Source: an uncultured Phycisphaera sp. (GTDB lineage: Bacteria; Planctomycetota; Phycisphaerae; Phycisphaerales; SM1A02). Taken from it: a DNA stretch of 45,020 bases. The stretch's first letter is position 1. The number at the start of each line of letters is the position of its first letter. A program made the position numbers and the translations under genes. The stretch is from NCBI GenBank assembly GCA_937919685.1, contig CALFOM010000134.1, positions 1-45,020 of the forward strand, given 5' to 3'. Below are positions 1-8,189 of the stretch, one piece after another. The notes under the pieces are model-generated. The model did not search any database. It saw only the letters and a list, made by a program, of their open reading frames with translations, and had not been told where the DNA came from.

Positions 1-53
1 GGACCGTAGAGGTCAAAGAGGTTCTGAACGAAATGATCCGCGGTTTCGTGCAT
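1..53 (-). CDS. 5' end of an unidentified gene, cut by the window edge
   Basis: Read on the reverse strand, an ATG at 53 opens a frame of 17 full codons (MHETADHFVQNLFDLYG) that runs off the window edge. An in-frame TGA lies five codons upstream, so this ATG is the first possible start. The peptide looks protein-like, but it is too short to assign a family and no clear Shine-Dalgarno sequence precedes it. It would be divergent from lgt, leaving an 85-bp shared upstream region. The call rests on an open frame and plausible composition only. Confidence 0.35.
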   Translation of the reverse strand, partial: MHETADHFVQNLFDLYG

Positions 54-138
54 GGCTTGGCGCTTTCAGAAACCAGTATCCACAGTTCTGATCAACTGTG
101 CAGCGAGGATTCCAAGCGACGGCGGTACACTTCGCCGG

Positions 139-1167
139 ATGCTCCTCCTCGCCCAAAGCTACATGCACGATCTCTCTCCGTTCGCGATTCGGGTCGGGGA
201 CGGATTCGGGATCCGCTGGTACGGACTCGCCTATCTCGCTGGGTTCGTCGGCGGTTGGCTCGTCCTTCGCTGGATGGCCCGGACGGGGCGGGGCCTTCTC
301 CGGCCCGAACAAGTCGGGGATTTCATGACCTGGATGGTCATCGGCGTCCTGGTCGGCGGACGTCTCGGATACGTCCTCTTCTATTCAATTGATCTCCTCT
401 GGACGTTCTCGGGATCGTTCCCGTTCTGGGGCGTGCTCGAAATTCACAAGGGCGGCATGGCGAGCCACGGTGGAATCCTGGGCGTGATGGCGGCCTGTAT
501 CTTCTATGGTCTGCGGCATCGAATCACCCCATGGCACTTGGTCGACTGCGTCGCATTCTGCGCCCCGATCGGGCTGGGCCTGGGTCGACTCGCCAATTTT
601 GTGAACGGTGAACTCTGGGGCCGACCGCTGTCCCCCGAACGACAGGCCGCCGCGCCATGGTGGGCCGTCAAGTATCCCGACGAGATGCTCGACCCCGAAT
701 TCCAGAACGGCGCAAACGTCGACAGCCTCGCGACGATGGTGTCCAACCCGAACGGCGAATGGGGACGGCAGACCCTTCGCGACGCGGTGTATGCCGGCCG
801 GTCGGATGTCTCGGAGGCGATCGCGCCGTATCTCACCGCGTACTACCCAAGCCAGTTGTTCCAAGCCTGCACCGATGGTCTCCTGCTGTTCGCGCTGCTC
901 GCGATCGTGTGGTGGAAGCCGCGCAAGCCCGGAATCATCGGTGGCTGGTTCATGATCGGCTACGGCGTGATGCGCATCGCCTCGGAACAGTTCCGAGCCC
1001 AGTACCTGACGAACTGGGGCGTCTCCAGCATCTGGCCCGCGGCGGGCCTTAGCGCCGTCATGATCGCGATCGGACTCGGGATGATCTGGTGGTGCCTTCG
1101 GCGGCAGGGTGACAAGGTCGGCGGACTTCTCTCTCCACACGCCATCGCCGACATTCCGGGCGCCTGA
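139..1167 (+). CDS. lgt: Prolipoprotein diacylglyceryl transferase
   Basis: Lgt moves a diacylglyceryl group from phosphatidylglycerol to the lipobox cysteine of prolipoproteins in the inner membrane, the first step of lipoprotein maturation. Family signatures are present: the RWYGLAYLAGF first helix, HKGGMASHGGILG, the GLGRLANFVNGELWGR signature and YPSQLFQ before the last helices. About 342 residues, multi-spanning. The open frame extends upstream to 52, but that leader (MAWRFQKPV...) is not Lgt-like. The ATG at 139 and the ATG at 163 (MHDLSPFAI) are both reasonable starts, and neither has a strong ribosome site. The TolC-family protein at 13480 carries a lipobox and would be a substrate. 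The gene converges with the B12-binding-like gene. Confidence 0.95.
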   Translation: MLLLAQSYMHDLSPFAIRVGDGFGIRWYGLAYLAGFVGGWLVLRWMARTGRGLLRPEQVGDFMTWMVIGVLVGGRLGYVLFYSIDLLWTFSGSFPFWGVLEIHKGGMASHGGILGVMAACIFYGLRHRITPWHLVDCVAFCAPIGLGLGRLANFVNGELWGRPLSPERQAAAPWWAVKYPDEMLDPEFQNGANVDSLATMVSNPNGEWGRQTLRDAVYAGRSDVSEAIAPYLTAYYPSQLFQACTDGLLLFALLAIVWWKPRKPGIIGGWFMIGYGVMRIASEQFRAQYLTNWGVSSIWPAAGLSAVMIAIGLGMIWWCLRRQGDKVGGLLSPHAIADIPGA

Positions 1168-1174
1168 ATGAAGA

Positions 1175-1202
1175 CACCGCCCGGTCTGTAGACCGAGCGG
1201 TG
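1175..1202. terminator. Hairpin between two convergent genes
   Basis: CACCGC (1175-1180) pairs with GCGGTG (1197-1202), and inside it CGGTC pairs with GACCG, with one C/A mismatch between the two stems and a TGTA loop. It lies 7 bp after the lgt stop and before the convergent stop at 1251, the expected place for a two-way terminator. No U-run follows directly; a short T-run (GTTTAAAA) occurs near 1230. Confidence 0.5.
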
Positions 1203-1250
1203 CATCGGAGGGCAAGGCCCTTCGCTTCGTTTAAAAGGGAATCGAGTAGA

Positions 1251-1952
1251 TCAGGCGGCGCGAGTGGCCTTGCCACGTCCCACGGTTCGATCGTCGAGGC
1301 TCGATCGGACTTCGGGGTACTCCTCGAGCTGTTCGAGAAGGTCGTCGGGTCCGGTGGCCCAGAGGTCCGCGCCGATCTCCTCGGCCAGTCCTGCGGCTCG
1401 ATTGAAGATCCCGCCGCCGACCACGATCTGCATTTCAGGAAAAGCGTTGATCCCGCGGATCTGATCGATGAGCTGTCGGATGCCTGGTGCATCCGATCCG
1501 CCGGAGCTGAACATGAGAAGGATGTCGGGACGCCGTTCATGGGTCTCCTGCATGATGTCGTCATGGGCAATGTTGCCGCCGCCATAGGTCACGTCATAAC
1601 CATCAGCTTCGAGAAGGTCGACGATCACCCGAGCAGCCAGATCGTCGAGTTCGGTGGGCCCACAGAACATGCAGATCGATCGATTGCGAGAAGCCTTCGG
1701 TTCGTATCGACTCTGGTTCTGCGCGATCAGGCCAGAGAGCGTTCGCGTGGCGTATTGCTGTGCGAGCTGCGTCATCTGGTCGTTTCGATAAAGCGTGGTG
1801 ATGTTGTTGATGGTCGGCCAGAAGACTTCGCGAGCCAAGGTCTGGGGGCTGATCTCATGCTCGGTCGCGGCGTCCACCATTCGGCGAGCGGCGTGGCGGT
1901 CGCCCGAGATGAGTGAGGAGAAGAGGCTTTCGATAAAAAGGTCGGTGTTCAT
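1251..1952 (-). CDS. B12-binding-domain-like protein lacking the axial histidine motif
   Basis: About 233 residues in two parts: a helical N-terminal bundle (residues 1-85) like the cap domain of MetH/CarH-type proteins, then a Rossmann-type fold like the B12-binding domain (ICMFCGPTELDDLAARVIVDLLE ... VVGGGIFN ... GADLWATGPDDLL). The family's DxHxxG motif, whose histidine binds cobalt, reads GPTELDD here, and the cap's usual EH reads QQ. It may bind cobalamin differently or have lost it. The ATG at 1952 is chosen because AGGA lies 6 bp upstream. The same frame continues upstream to an ATG at 2144 (64 extra residues of low-complexity look), which I consider untranslated. The roughly 290-bp leader shows no riboswitch I recognise. 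Role unknown, possibly regulatory. Confidence 0.75.
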   Translation of the reverse strand: MNTDLFIESLFSSLISGDRHAARRMVDAATEHEISPQTLAREVFWPTINNITTLYRNDQMTQLAQQYATRTLSGLIAQNQSRYEPKASRNRSICMFCGPTELDDLAARVIVDLLEADGYDVTYGGGNIAHDDIMQETHERRPDILLMFSSGGSDAPGIRQLIDQIRGINAFPEMQIVVGGGIFNRAAGLAEEIGADLWATGPDDLLEQLEEYPEVRSSLDDRTVGRGKATRAA

Positions 1953-2242
1953 GTCGATTCCTGCTTTGGCCCGGTGTGGGCGAGGCGATCCCGTACGGCG
2001 CCGATCCTTCGGCGTCGGAAAGCGGTCTCTAGAAGCTGATGGAGTCGAGATCCTCTCGACGGTGATGGTTTCTCCGACGGGCGTGTCTCCGTCGCTGGAG
2101 AGTTTTTCGACGCAATCGCCGCCCGGCCCGCACCACAGTTGCATTTCGAGTTACCGGATCTCGTAAGACCGGTTATCGACCTGTCTTCTCAGGGAAAATC
2201 GTCCTTGTCGGTGATTATCGGCCTCGATTCGAGTGCCACAAA

Positions 2243-2746
2243 TCAGGCGGACGGTGGAAATGCCATCATCCATTGGAAGACACTGTTCTCCGGGAGGCCA
2301 TCCACCCCGAGATGCCGCAGCATGTTGAGGCATTGGGCTCGATGGTGCATGGAATGCGTCATCACATGAGCGCAGATTCCGCCCCGTGTGAATACGACGG
2401 TCTTCTCCTCGCGTTCTCGAGTCATGGTGTCGTCAAAGCTCCCGGTGAGGACGGCGGCATGAAACGCCTTGCTCGCCGACAACTGGGTGGCCCGTATTTC
2501 CTCAATGGAATGCGCGTTCTCCTCTCTCATACCCGCGAACGGATCCTCCACCTTTTGCAGGACGCCGGTCCAACCGATCATCGCACCGAGATTGTGAAGC
2601 AATGACTTTCGAATCGAGCCGAGGCCCATCTCGAATTCCCGATCGAGCGCCGTATTGTCGAGCAACTCGCACGCATCGAAGAGTCGCGCGTTGGCCCATG
2701 TGTCGAATTCGAGCAGCACGAGATCGGGTCGGGTTGCCGGTTTCAT
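2243..2746 (-). CDS. DinB-family protein (putative metal-dependent enzyme)
   Basis: A 167-residue four-helix-bundle protein of the DinB/YfiT type. The expected metal-binding histidines are visible: H51 (LLHNLGAMIGW) and the HxxxHRxQ motif H131/H135 (THSMHHRAQ). Family members are nickel- or zinc-binding proteins, some of them thiol-dependent transferases; the substrate here cannot be told. It is the last gene of a four-gene reverse operon, and its ATG overlaps the TGA of the SLC13 transporter gene by 4 bp, suggesting coupled translation. No clear terminator follows; only a 5-bp stem (ACCGG/CCGGT) lies near 2155-2180. Confidence 0.85.
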   Translation of the reverse strand: MKPATRPDLVLLEFDTWANARLFDACELLDNTALDREFEMGLGSIRKSLLHNLGAMIGWTGVLQKVEDPFAGMREENAHSIEEIRATQLSASKAFHAAVLTGSFDDTMTREREEKTVVFTRGGICAHVMTHSMHHRAQCLNMLRHLGVDGLPENSVFQWMMAFPPSA

Positions 2747-4308
2747 GAAGAGGTCTCCGAATCAAGTTGAGCAGTGGAAGGAGGCGTTGGCACGAGATCC
2801 GGATCGACCCCTTCCGACGCCTTAGAAACAAGAAAAACGGCAACGGTCGAGATGATGACCACACCGATCAAGTTGAGGACAAACCCCTCCCGCATCATGC
2901 GATTGATGGGGACTTCCTCGGTACCGTAGATCGCCGCATTCGGCGCCGTGGCCACTGGAAGCATGAAGGCACAGCTGGCGCTCATTGCGGCAGGGGCCAT
3001 CAGGATCACCGGATCGATGCCGAGGGCCATCGCCGTCGCGCCAAGAATAGGCATCAACAATGCGGTCAATGCGGTGTTGCTGGTGATCTCCGTCAGAAAG
3101 GTGGTCAACAGACAGACCAAACCGACCATCACGGGAATCGGTATCCCCCGCATCCCCGTGAGCGTACCGGCGATGACTTCGCTCAATCCGGTCGACTTAA
3201 AGGCTTGAGCCAGCGCGATGCCGCCACCGAACAGGAGAAGCACGCCCCAGGGAATGGTGCGGGCGTGCGCCCAGTCGAGCAACCGACTTCCTCTGGAATC
3301 GGGCATTGCGAAAAGGGCCACAACCACGAGTGCCGCCACCGTTGCCGAACCGGAACCTCGAGCATCGATGGTTCCTGCCGTTGCGAGACGGAGCAGGCCG
3401 GTCCATCCGCCGCCTCCATCGTCCAATCCTTGTGCCGCGAACCAACCGATCGGGAGGGCTGGGTACTTCTGGAAGATCCACAAGCCCGCCGCCACCGCAA
3501 ACATGATCAGAACTCGCCGCTGTCCCGGAGTCCATGGCTCGCCCTTCGGAAGATTGAAGGTCTCTTTTCCGGAGAGGCCGCGAGTGAGCCACCACCAGGC
3601 GATCGGAACGAACAGGACGACAATCGGCACCCCAGCCTTCATCCACTCGAGAAAACCGTATGGCTCGTCGCGGATGCCGAGCTTGTCGAACGCACCCATG
3701 AATATGATGTTCGGCGGGGTACCGATTGGCGTACCGATGCCACCGATGTTTGCGGCGTAGGCAATGCCCAACAGCAGCGGAATGGCAAATTTCTTGTCAT
3801 TGGAACCGCTGATCACCGCGAGCGCGACCGGGAGCATCATCAACGTCGTCGCGGTGTTCGAGATCCACATGGAGAGCACCGCGGTAGCGATCATGAATCC
3901 AAGGATCACACTCCGACCACCATGCCCGCCCAGCCGCGCCACGCCTTGAACGACCGCGATTGCGACCTTCTTATGCGCGCCGGTGCATTCCATCGCCCGA
4001 CTCAACATGAATCCGCCCATCAGCAGGAGGATCAGGCTGTCGCCATATGAATGCGCCGTCGCCTTGTGATCGAGTAACCCCAAGATCGGAAGGAATGCCA
4101 GTGGAATCAGACTCGTCGCCGGAACTGGCACCGGCTCGGTCACCCACCAGATGGCACACCAGAGCGTCACACCAGACAGCATCGAGTCATCAAGTTCGAG
4201 GCCGCCGGCGCGGAGCGCCATCGCGAAGACCACCGCCAGAATCGGGCCAAGTGGCAATGCCAGTCGCTTCACCACGGATCTCTGTGGTGCCGTTTCCTCG
4301 GTGCTCAA
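2743..4308 (-). CDS. SLC13/DASS-family sodium-coupled anion transporter
   Basis: A 521-residue inner-membrane protein with many hydrophobic segments. Two copies of the family's hairpin motif are visible: SNTATTLMMLP near residue 150 and SNTALTALLMP near residue 410. In the DASS family these Ser-Asn-Thr motifs form the sodium and substrate sites. The family imports dicarboxylates, citrate or sulfate with sodium; sequence alone does not choose between them, although the WWVTEPVPVPATSLIPL opening is typical of dicarboxylate carriers. It is the third gene of a reverse operon, overlapping both neighbours by 4 bp. The C-terminal tail after the last helix is short and hydrophilic. Confidence 0.9.
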   Translation of the reverse strand: MSTEETAPQRSVVKRLALPLGPILAVVFAMALRAGGLELDDSMLSGVTLWCAIWWVTEPVPVPATSLIPLAFLPILGLLDHKATAHSYGDSLILLLMGGFMLSRAMECTGAHKKVAIAVVQGVARLGGHGGRSVILGFMIATAVLSMWISNTATTLMMLPVALAVISGSNDKKFAIPLLLGIAYAANIGGIGTPIGTPPNIIFMGAFDKLGIRDEPYGFLEWMKAGVPIVVLFVPIAWWWLTRGLSGKETFNLPKGEPWTPGQRRVLIMFAVAAGLWIFQKYPALPIGWFAAQGLDDGGGGWTGLLRLATAGTIDARGSGSATVAALVVVALFAMPDSRGSRLLDWAHARTIPWGVLLLFGGGIALAQAFKSTGLSEVIAGTLTGMRGIPIPVMVGLVCLLTTFLTEITSNTALTALLMPILGATAMALGIDPVILMAPAAMSASCAFMLPVATAPNAAIYGTEEVPINRMMREGFVLNLIGVVIISTVAVFLVSKASEGVDPDLVPTPPSTAQLDSETSS

Positions 4309-5006
4309 CGCGAATTCTCCGTGGTTGAATCCGACGGGGAAGCGTTGGTGGCCATCGCCCAGACCGTAATCGGAAAATTAGGTTCATTGCGAAGTGAGTG
4401 AAAACGACTCCGATAGCCCATCCAACAGGAGAAGTTTGCCTTCACGCACGCCCGATTCCCCCATGATCCGGTTTTGATGCGGTCGAGTGGGAATCCCGCC
4501 TCGCCGAGAAAGTGACGGAGGCCATCTTCCGTCCACCTCGTGCAGTCGATCGGAAACTCGTGGACCCGGACCAAGAAAGGCGTCGAAATCAGGAATCGAC
4601 CTCCGGGCCGTAACATCGAAAGAACGTTCCCCGCGGCTCGATATGGACGGTCGAGATGTTCGAAGACCTGGTCGGCGATGATCAGGTCGAATCGTTCCTC
4701 CAGCGGCTGGTCGCAGACGTCGAATGCTGGAAAATTCGCGGTCCGATGCGTTTTCCAAGGCCGCGCATCACGCCACTCGTCACCCGAGATCTCCAGCACG
4801 TCAAGGTCTTCCGCGGGGAGCTCGTCAAGCCAGGATTGAATCTCCTGTTGCTGGATCACACGAAGCCACTGGATCGGCTCGAGACCGATCATCCTGTCGA
4901 TAAGCGAGCGAGCGCCCGTGGCGCCGACCAAAGAACTCAACGCACGATGCCAAGCGGGTCGGAGATTCTGACCGGCGGTTTCGCCTCGCGCAACTTTGGA
5001 AGTCAT
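4305..5006 (-). CDS. Class I SAM-dependent methyltransferase
   Basis: 233 residues. The Methyltransf_11-like core is recognisable: a first strand at LDVLEISGDEW, then FDLIIADQVFEHLDRPYRAAGNVLSMLRPGG, a classic motif II/III region, and FLISTPFLVRVHEFPIDCTRWTEDGL. The first motif has LEISGDEW instead of the usual GxGxG loop, which is a divergence, although the acceptor strand and later motifs are intact. Substrate unknown. Similar proteins often sit in polysaccharide clusters, but no such cluster is present here. Second gene of the SGNH-methyltransferase-SLC13-DinB operon, with 4-bp ATGA overlaps at both ends. Confidence 0.82.
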   Translation of the reverse strand: MTSKVARGETAGQNLRPAWHRALSSLVGATGARSLIDRMIGLEPIQWLRVIQQQEIQSWLDELPAEDLDVLEISGDEWRDARPWKTHRTANFPAFDVCDQPLEERFDLIIADQVFEHLDRPYRAAGNVLSMLRPGGRFLISTPFLVRVHEFPIDCTRWTEDGLRHFLGEAGFPLDRIKTGSWGNRACVKANFSCWMGYRSRFHSLRNEPNFPITVWAMATNASPSDSTTENSR

Positions 5007-6139
5007 TGGCCAGCCTCCTTCGAAACGCTGGCGGACAATGCGGATCGCAGCACCGGCTCGAACACGTCGGCATGTCGCATAAATCCAAGATCCGTGGGAT
5101 GTGAGGAATCAACCGTGGCCTCGCCGTCGTCCCCGAGCAAGGCGTCTCCTTCGATATAGAAGATGCGATCAACGCCCTCAGCCGTCAGTTCATCTCGAGC
5201 CACCTTCAATGCGGCTCGGCTCTCGCGATTGCGGGCCGCCTTGCCGGCGTTGAACATCGCGTCGGCGTAGGTCCGATCCTCGACCAAAATGATCGGTACA
5301 TCAGGCCGAAAGGACCGAAGGCGACGGACGAACGGTGCCGCCCGTGCAGCCACCAGCTCACCACGAAGATTCGGAAGACAGTCGATTACATACGCCGAAG
5401 CATCAATCTCCGCCATCAGGTCGGCGACCTCCATGTCCAGTGTTCCGCTCCCGCTGAAACCGAGATTGACGACCGGAACATCCAGACGGCGGCCAAGAAT
5501 CGCCACGTGCGCCATTCCGGGCCGAGAAGCAGAGGCGCCGTGGGTGATCGACGTGCCATAGAAGACAATCGGTCGGTTCCGCTTCTCCGCTGGTTCGATG
5601 GAGGCGCCTTCCGCCGTACCGATCTCGATCGACTCCACACCGTTGTAGAGCGGGAGATAAAGCAACCACTCTCGCACTGCGGGATCCAGTCCGTTCGCGA
5701 GGCGTTGCTCGTTCTCGACCGAGACAGGGCGACCATTCCCGACCCATCGCCAGCCGGAACTTCCCGGAAGAGCGGTCCGGACGTAGAGATCTACACCGCT
5801 CACACCGGTCGCGGGCATGTGCGGCATTTCCAATCGGTCGCTGGTCAATTTCCAACGAACGTCGATCGACGGCGAGTCCGAGATGAAGCGAATCGCGATT
5901 CCAGCCGATTGACGCGAGTTTCCCCAGACCGGCGTGCGGACCACGCCCTCGGCGCGGGCAGGGAAGCGATCCCAAGCAGACTTTCGATCGTCGAACGCCC
6001 GACCTTCGACCATCAATGAACCTGCGTCAGTCCAGTTGGTGTCCGCGACGGAGGTGCCGTGGAGATCAAGGTTCACCCACAACATCAGGACGAGCGAAAA
6101 AACACGAATTGTCATTGGGATGCGGAATGGGATCATCAT
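5003..6139 (-). CDS. Secreted SGNH/GDSL-type esterase
   Basis: 378 residues with an N-terminal hydrophobic signal segment (residues 9-30). It has an N-terminal beta-sandwich accessory domain (residues 35-180) and a C-terminal SGNH hydrolase domain. The catalytic serine is S197 in FYGTSITHGA, block II is NLGFSGSG, and the Asp/His block is DSSHPTDLGF near the C-terminus. This layout (carbohydrate-binding-like N-domain plus SGNH_3-like domain) is common in planctomycete sugar-ester hydrolases, so an exported esterase acting on acylated glycans is likely. First gene of a four-gene reverse operon; its TGA overlaps the methyltransferase ATG by 4 bp. An alternative start at the internal Met (residue 9) would still keep the signal segment. 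Confidence 0.85.
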   Translation of the reverse strand: MMIPFRIPMTIRVFSLVLMLWVNLDLHGTSVADTNWTDAGSLMVEGRAFDDRKSAWDRFPARAEGVVRTPVWGNSRQSAGIAIRFISDSPSIDVRWKLTSDRLEMPHMPATGVSGVDLYVRTALPGSSGWRWVGNGRPVSVENEQRLANGLDPAVREWLLYLPLYNGVESIEIGTAEGASIEPAEKRNRPIVFYGTSITHGASASRPGMAHVAILGRRLDVPVVNLGFSGSGTLDMEVADLMAEIDASAYVIDCLPNLRGELVAARAAPFVRRLRSFRPDVPIILVEDRTYADAMFNAGKAARNRESRAALKVARDELTAEGVDRIFYIEGDALLGDDGEATVDSSHPTDLGFMRHADVFEPVLRSALSASVSKEAGQ

Positions 6140-6223
6140 GCTGGTGCTCTCTATTTGGGTCGTAGTACCGCAACCATGCAGTCCCCCGGTGGATAGCGTT
6201 GGTTCGAATGATAAGGTGCCGCC

Positions 6224-7516
6224 ATGGGAACCACCAGAAACCGCTTCTTCATCCTGATTCTTTTGACCGTCTGGAATTCCGCCGACGGGGGAAACGGTTT
6301 GAACTCAAGTCCCAGCGCCGACCAACGGATCTCGAATGAGATCGACGCTCTTCGAGCGGAGATCGACGAATACCGCTCGGCCGTCACAGAAACTCCGATC
6401 GACGCCGTGCGACGGGAAGAAGTTCGGAATCTCATCATCGATGTTCTGGAAGATTCGCGAGGCCGGACCTCTTTCACCGACCGGCCGTGGAACCAGGTTG
6501 CCTCGGCGGACGGCTTGTTCACCGTCGAGGCTGAGGTATTCATCCAGTACGACTGGCTTCTGAACTCCACCCCGGGCGAGCACACGCAATACGGCGCGGA
6601 TCTCAATACGGTCTGGCTCACACTGAGCGGCACGGTCTTTAGTCCGGCATGGAGTTACGGTATCTCAACCTCCATCTACTCGGGCGGAGTACCCAGCCCC
6701 GAGTACGCGTTCTTGCAGTACGAGTTTGACGACGGCCTTTTCATTCAAGCAGGAATCCTCTCTGAGGCTTTCTCGCTTGAGCAGGCCATCGCCCTCACCG
6801 AACAACTTGGTGCGTCCCTCTCGTATGCCGCCGGACAATTCGACGCGGGCCGTCCTGAGGGCCTGCTGGTCGGAAAACAACTTGATGATCATCGTTTCTG
6901 GTTGACCTTTTCCAATGGCTGGGGACAGAGCGACATCGACCCGCTCCAAAATCAGCGGATGGGCGTCATGGGCCGCTTCGAGTTCAAGCCCTTCGGCGAT
7001 TGGGACTCTCTCTACAGTTTCAATCCCTACCCCGAATCAGTGACCGACGGCCTACTACTTGGAATCGGAGGCGCCTACGACTGGGGCGATTACGACATCA
7101 ATGGACCGTCCGCGATCTCGGGTGATGCGACCCGCGCCACCGTCGATCTCTCCTGGCAGCGTTCCGGGCTTGGACTTATGGCGGCCGGCTACTACCAAGA
7201 CGTTCCCGGCGGTGGTGGTGAGGGCGGGAGGCGATGGGCCGGCGTCGGCCAGGGCGCGTTCTTCCTCACTCCGAACTGGGATGTCTATGTGCGAGGCGAG
7301 TGGGGAACGATCCTCGACAGCGGTCAACAGGATGTCGTGATGGCCACCCTGGGAACCAGTTGGTTCCCCACTGGAGATTCCCGGGTAAAGGTGACCGCCG
7401 AGTTCATCCAATCATGGGGTTCGACTGTCGACTGGCTGGTCGACGGAGACCTCGGAATCCTCCGGGTCGATGAACCCCAGTCGATCATCCGTACCCAGGT
7501 TCAGCTGGCCTTCTGA
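6224..7516 (+). CDS. Outer-membrane porin-like beta-barrel protein
   Basis: 430 residues. There is a signal peptide (RFFILILLTVWNSADG), then a short coiled-coil-like segment (residues 35-75, SNEIDALRAEIDEYRSAV), then alternating-pattern beta strands up to a terminal phenylalanine (TQVQLAF), the classical outer-membrane barrel ending. It resembles the phosphate-selective porin O/P-like group, with stretches such as YSFNPYPESVTDGLLLGIGGAYDWG and repeated W/Y-rich strands. Likely role is passive solute uptake; specificity is unknown. It is divergent from the SGNH operon (84-bp shared upstream region). Its last 105 bp overlap, tail to tail, the reverse dsbB-like gene. Confidence 0.8.
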   Translation: MGTTRNRFFILILLTVWNSADGGNGLNSSPSADQRISNEIDALRAEIDEYRSAVTETPIDAVRREEVRNLIIDVLEDSRGRTSFTDRPWNQVASADGLFTVEAEVFIQYDWLLNSTPGEHTQYGADLNTVWLTLSGTVFSPAWSYGISTSIYSGGVPSPEYAFLQYEFDDGLFIQAGILSEAFSLEQAIALTEQLGASLSYAAGQFDAGRPEGLLVGKQLDDHRFWLTFSNGWGQSDIDPLQNQRMGVMGRFEFKPFGDWDSLYSFNPYPESVTDGLLLGIGGAYDWGDYDINGPSAISGDATRATVDLSWQRSGLGLMAAGYYQDVPGGGGEGGRRWAGVGQGAFFLTPNWDVYVRGEWGTILDSGQQDVVMATLGTSWFPTGDSRVKVTAEFIQSWGSTVDWLVDGDLGILRVDEPQSIIRTQVQLAF

Positions 7517-8152
7517 GACGTGGCGAAGGCGCTCTGCGGCCCGATGTCGCCGGAACTCATTAAATTCTTCGATGAGCTCATAGTTGGTCGGATCGTCTGG
7601 AAGGAACCAGGTCGTTCCGCTCTCAAAGAATACCGAAATCGCATTCGCCGCAATGACGAGCCCGAGTACCCAGGCGGTCAGTCGAGATGCCACTCTCGGA
7701 CGTCCGACGTGCGTACTGATCGTCATGTATCGGCTCATGACCAGCGTGATCCCGCTGGCCAAGAGAATCGTGCTGAAGACGGTGAACGCCCAGGTGTACA
7801 GGTGGAATCCGAACACTGTGCCGCCGTAACCAGGGTCACCAGGAATAATGTGAAGCAGCACCTGCCGACCGCTGATGAACAGACCGACGAGCGCGGCAAG
7901 AATCGACATGCCGAATCCGGTTGACAGATCTGATTTTGAATCGGACCCGTGAATCGAGGATCGATTGATGATGAACATCGGTCCCACCGCCGCCAAAAGC
8001 ATGGCCATTCGTTGAAGAATGCAGAGCGGGCAGGGAATTTCCTTTCCAAGGAACTGGACTGTGAACGCTCCGAGCACCACACCACAGACGCCGAGGACGT
8101 AGACGTGAAGCAAGACGAACGATGTTCGCTCCCATCCATGCAAAGTCCTCAT
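7412..8152 (-). CDS. dsbB: DsbB-like disulfide bond formation membrane protein
   Basis: DsbB reoxidises DsbA using quinone. The membrane protein has about four to five hydrophobic helices and the first periplasmic CxxC motif in CPLCILQRMAML. The second loop reads LLHIIPGDPGYGG...LYTWAFTVF, with no cysteine where family members carry the second pair, or at least one (HICPG-type). The C-terminus runs about 45 residues past the last helix, and its final 35 residues lie antisense to the end of the porin gene. The ATG at 8152 is preferred: GGAG (8163-8166 on the reverse strand) sits about 9 bp before it, and that same GGAG overlaps the alternative ATG at 8167. It follows the small two-helix protein by 37 bp, a pairing that supports the call. 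Confidence 0.85.
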   Translation of the reverse strand: MRTLHGWERTSFVLLHVYVLGVCGVVLGAFTVQFLGKEIPCPLCILQRMAMLLAAVGPMFIINRSSIHGSDSKSDLSTGFGMSILAALVGLFISGRQVLLHIIPGDPGYGGTVFGFHLYTWAFTVFSTILLASGITLVMSRYMTISTHVGRPRVASRLTAWVLGLVIAANAISVFFESGTTWFLPDDPTNYELIEEFNEFRRHRAAERLRHVSEGQLNLGTDDRLGFIDPEDSEVSVDQPVDSRTP

Positions 8153-8189
8153 ATTCAAGATCTCCATTTTTTGGTCGAGCGGTGAGCGG

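Noticed and set aside
1953-2144. In-frame N-terminal extension of the B12-binding-like protein
   Set aside because: The added 64 residues look unlike a protein domain, and a good AGGA site precedes the ATG at 1952.
2771-4050. Long forward open frame opposite the SLC13 transporter
   Set aside because: It is a shadow of the real gene: Arg/His/Gln/Asp-rich composition and no recognisable domain.
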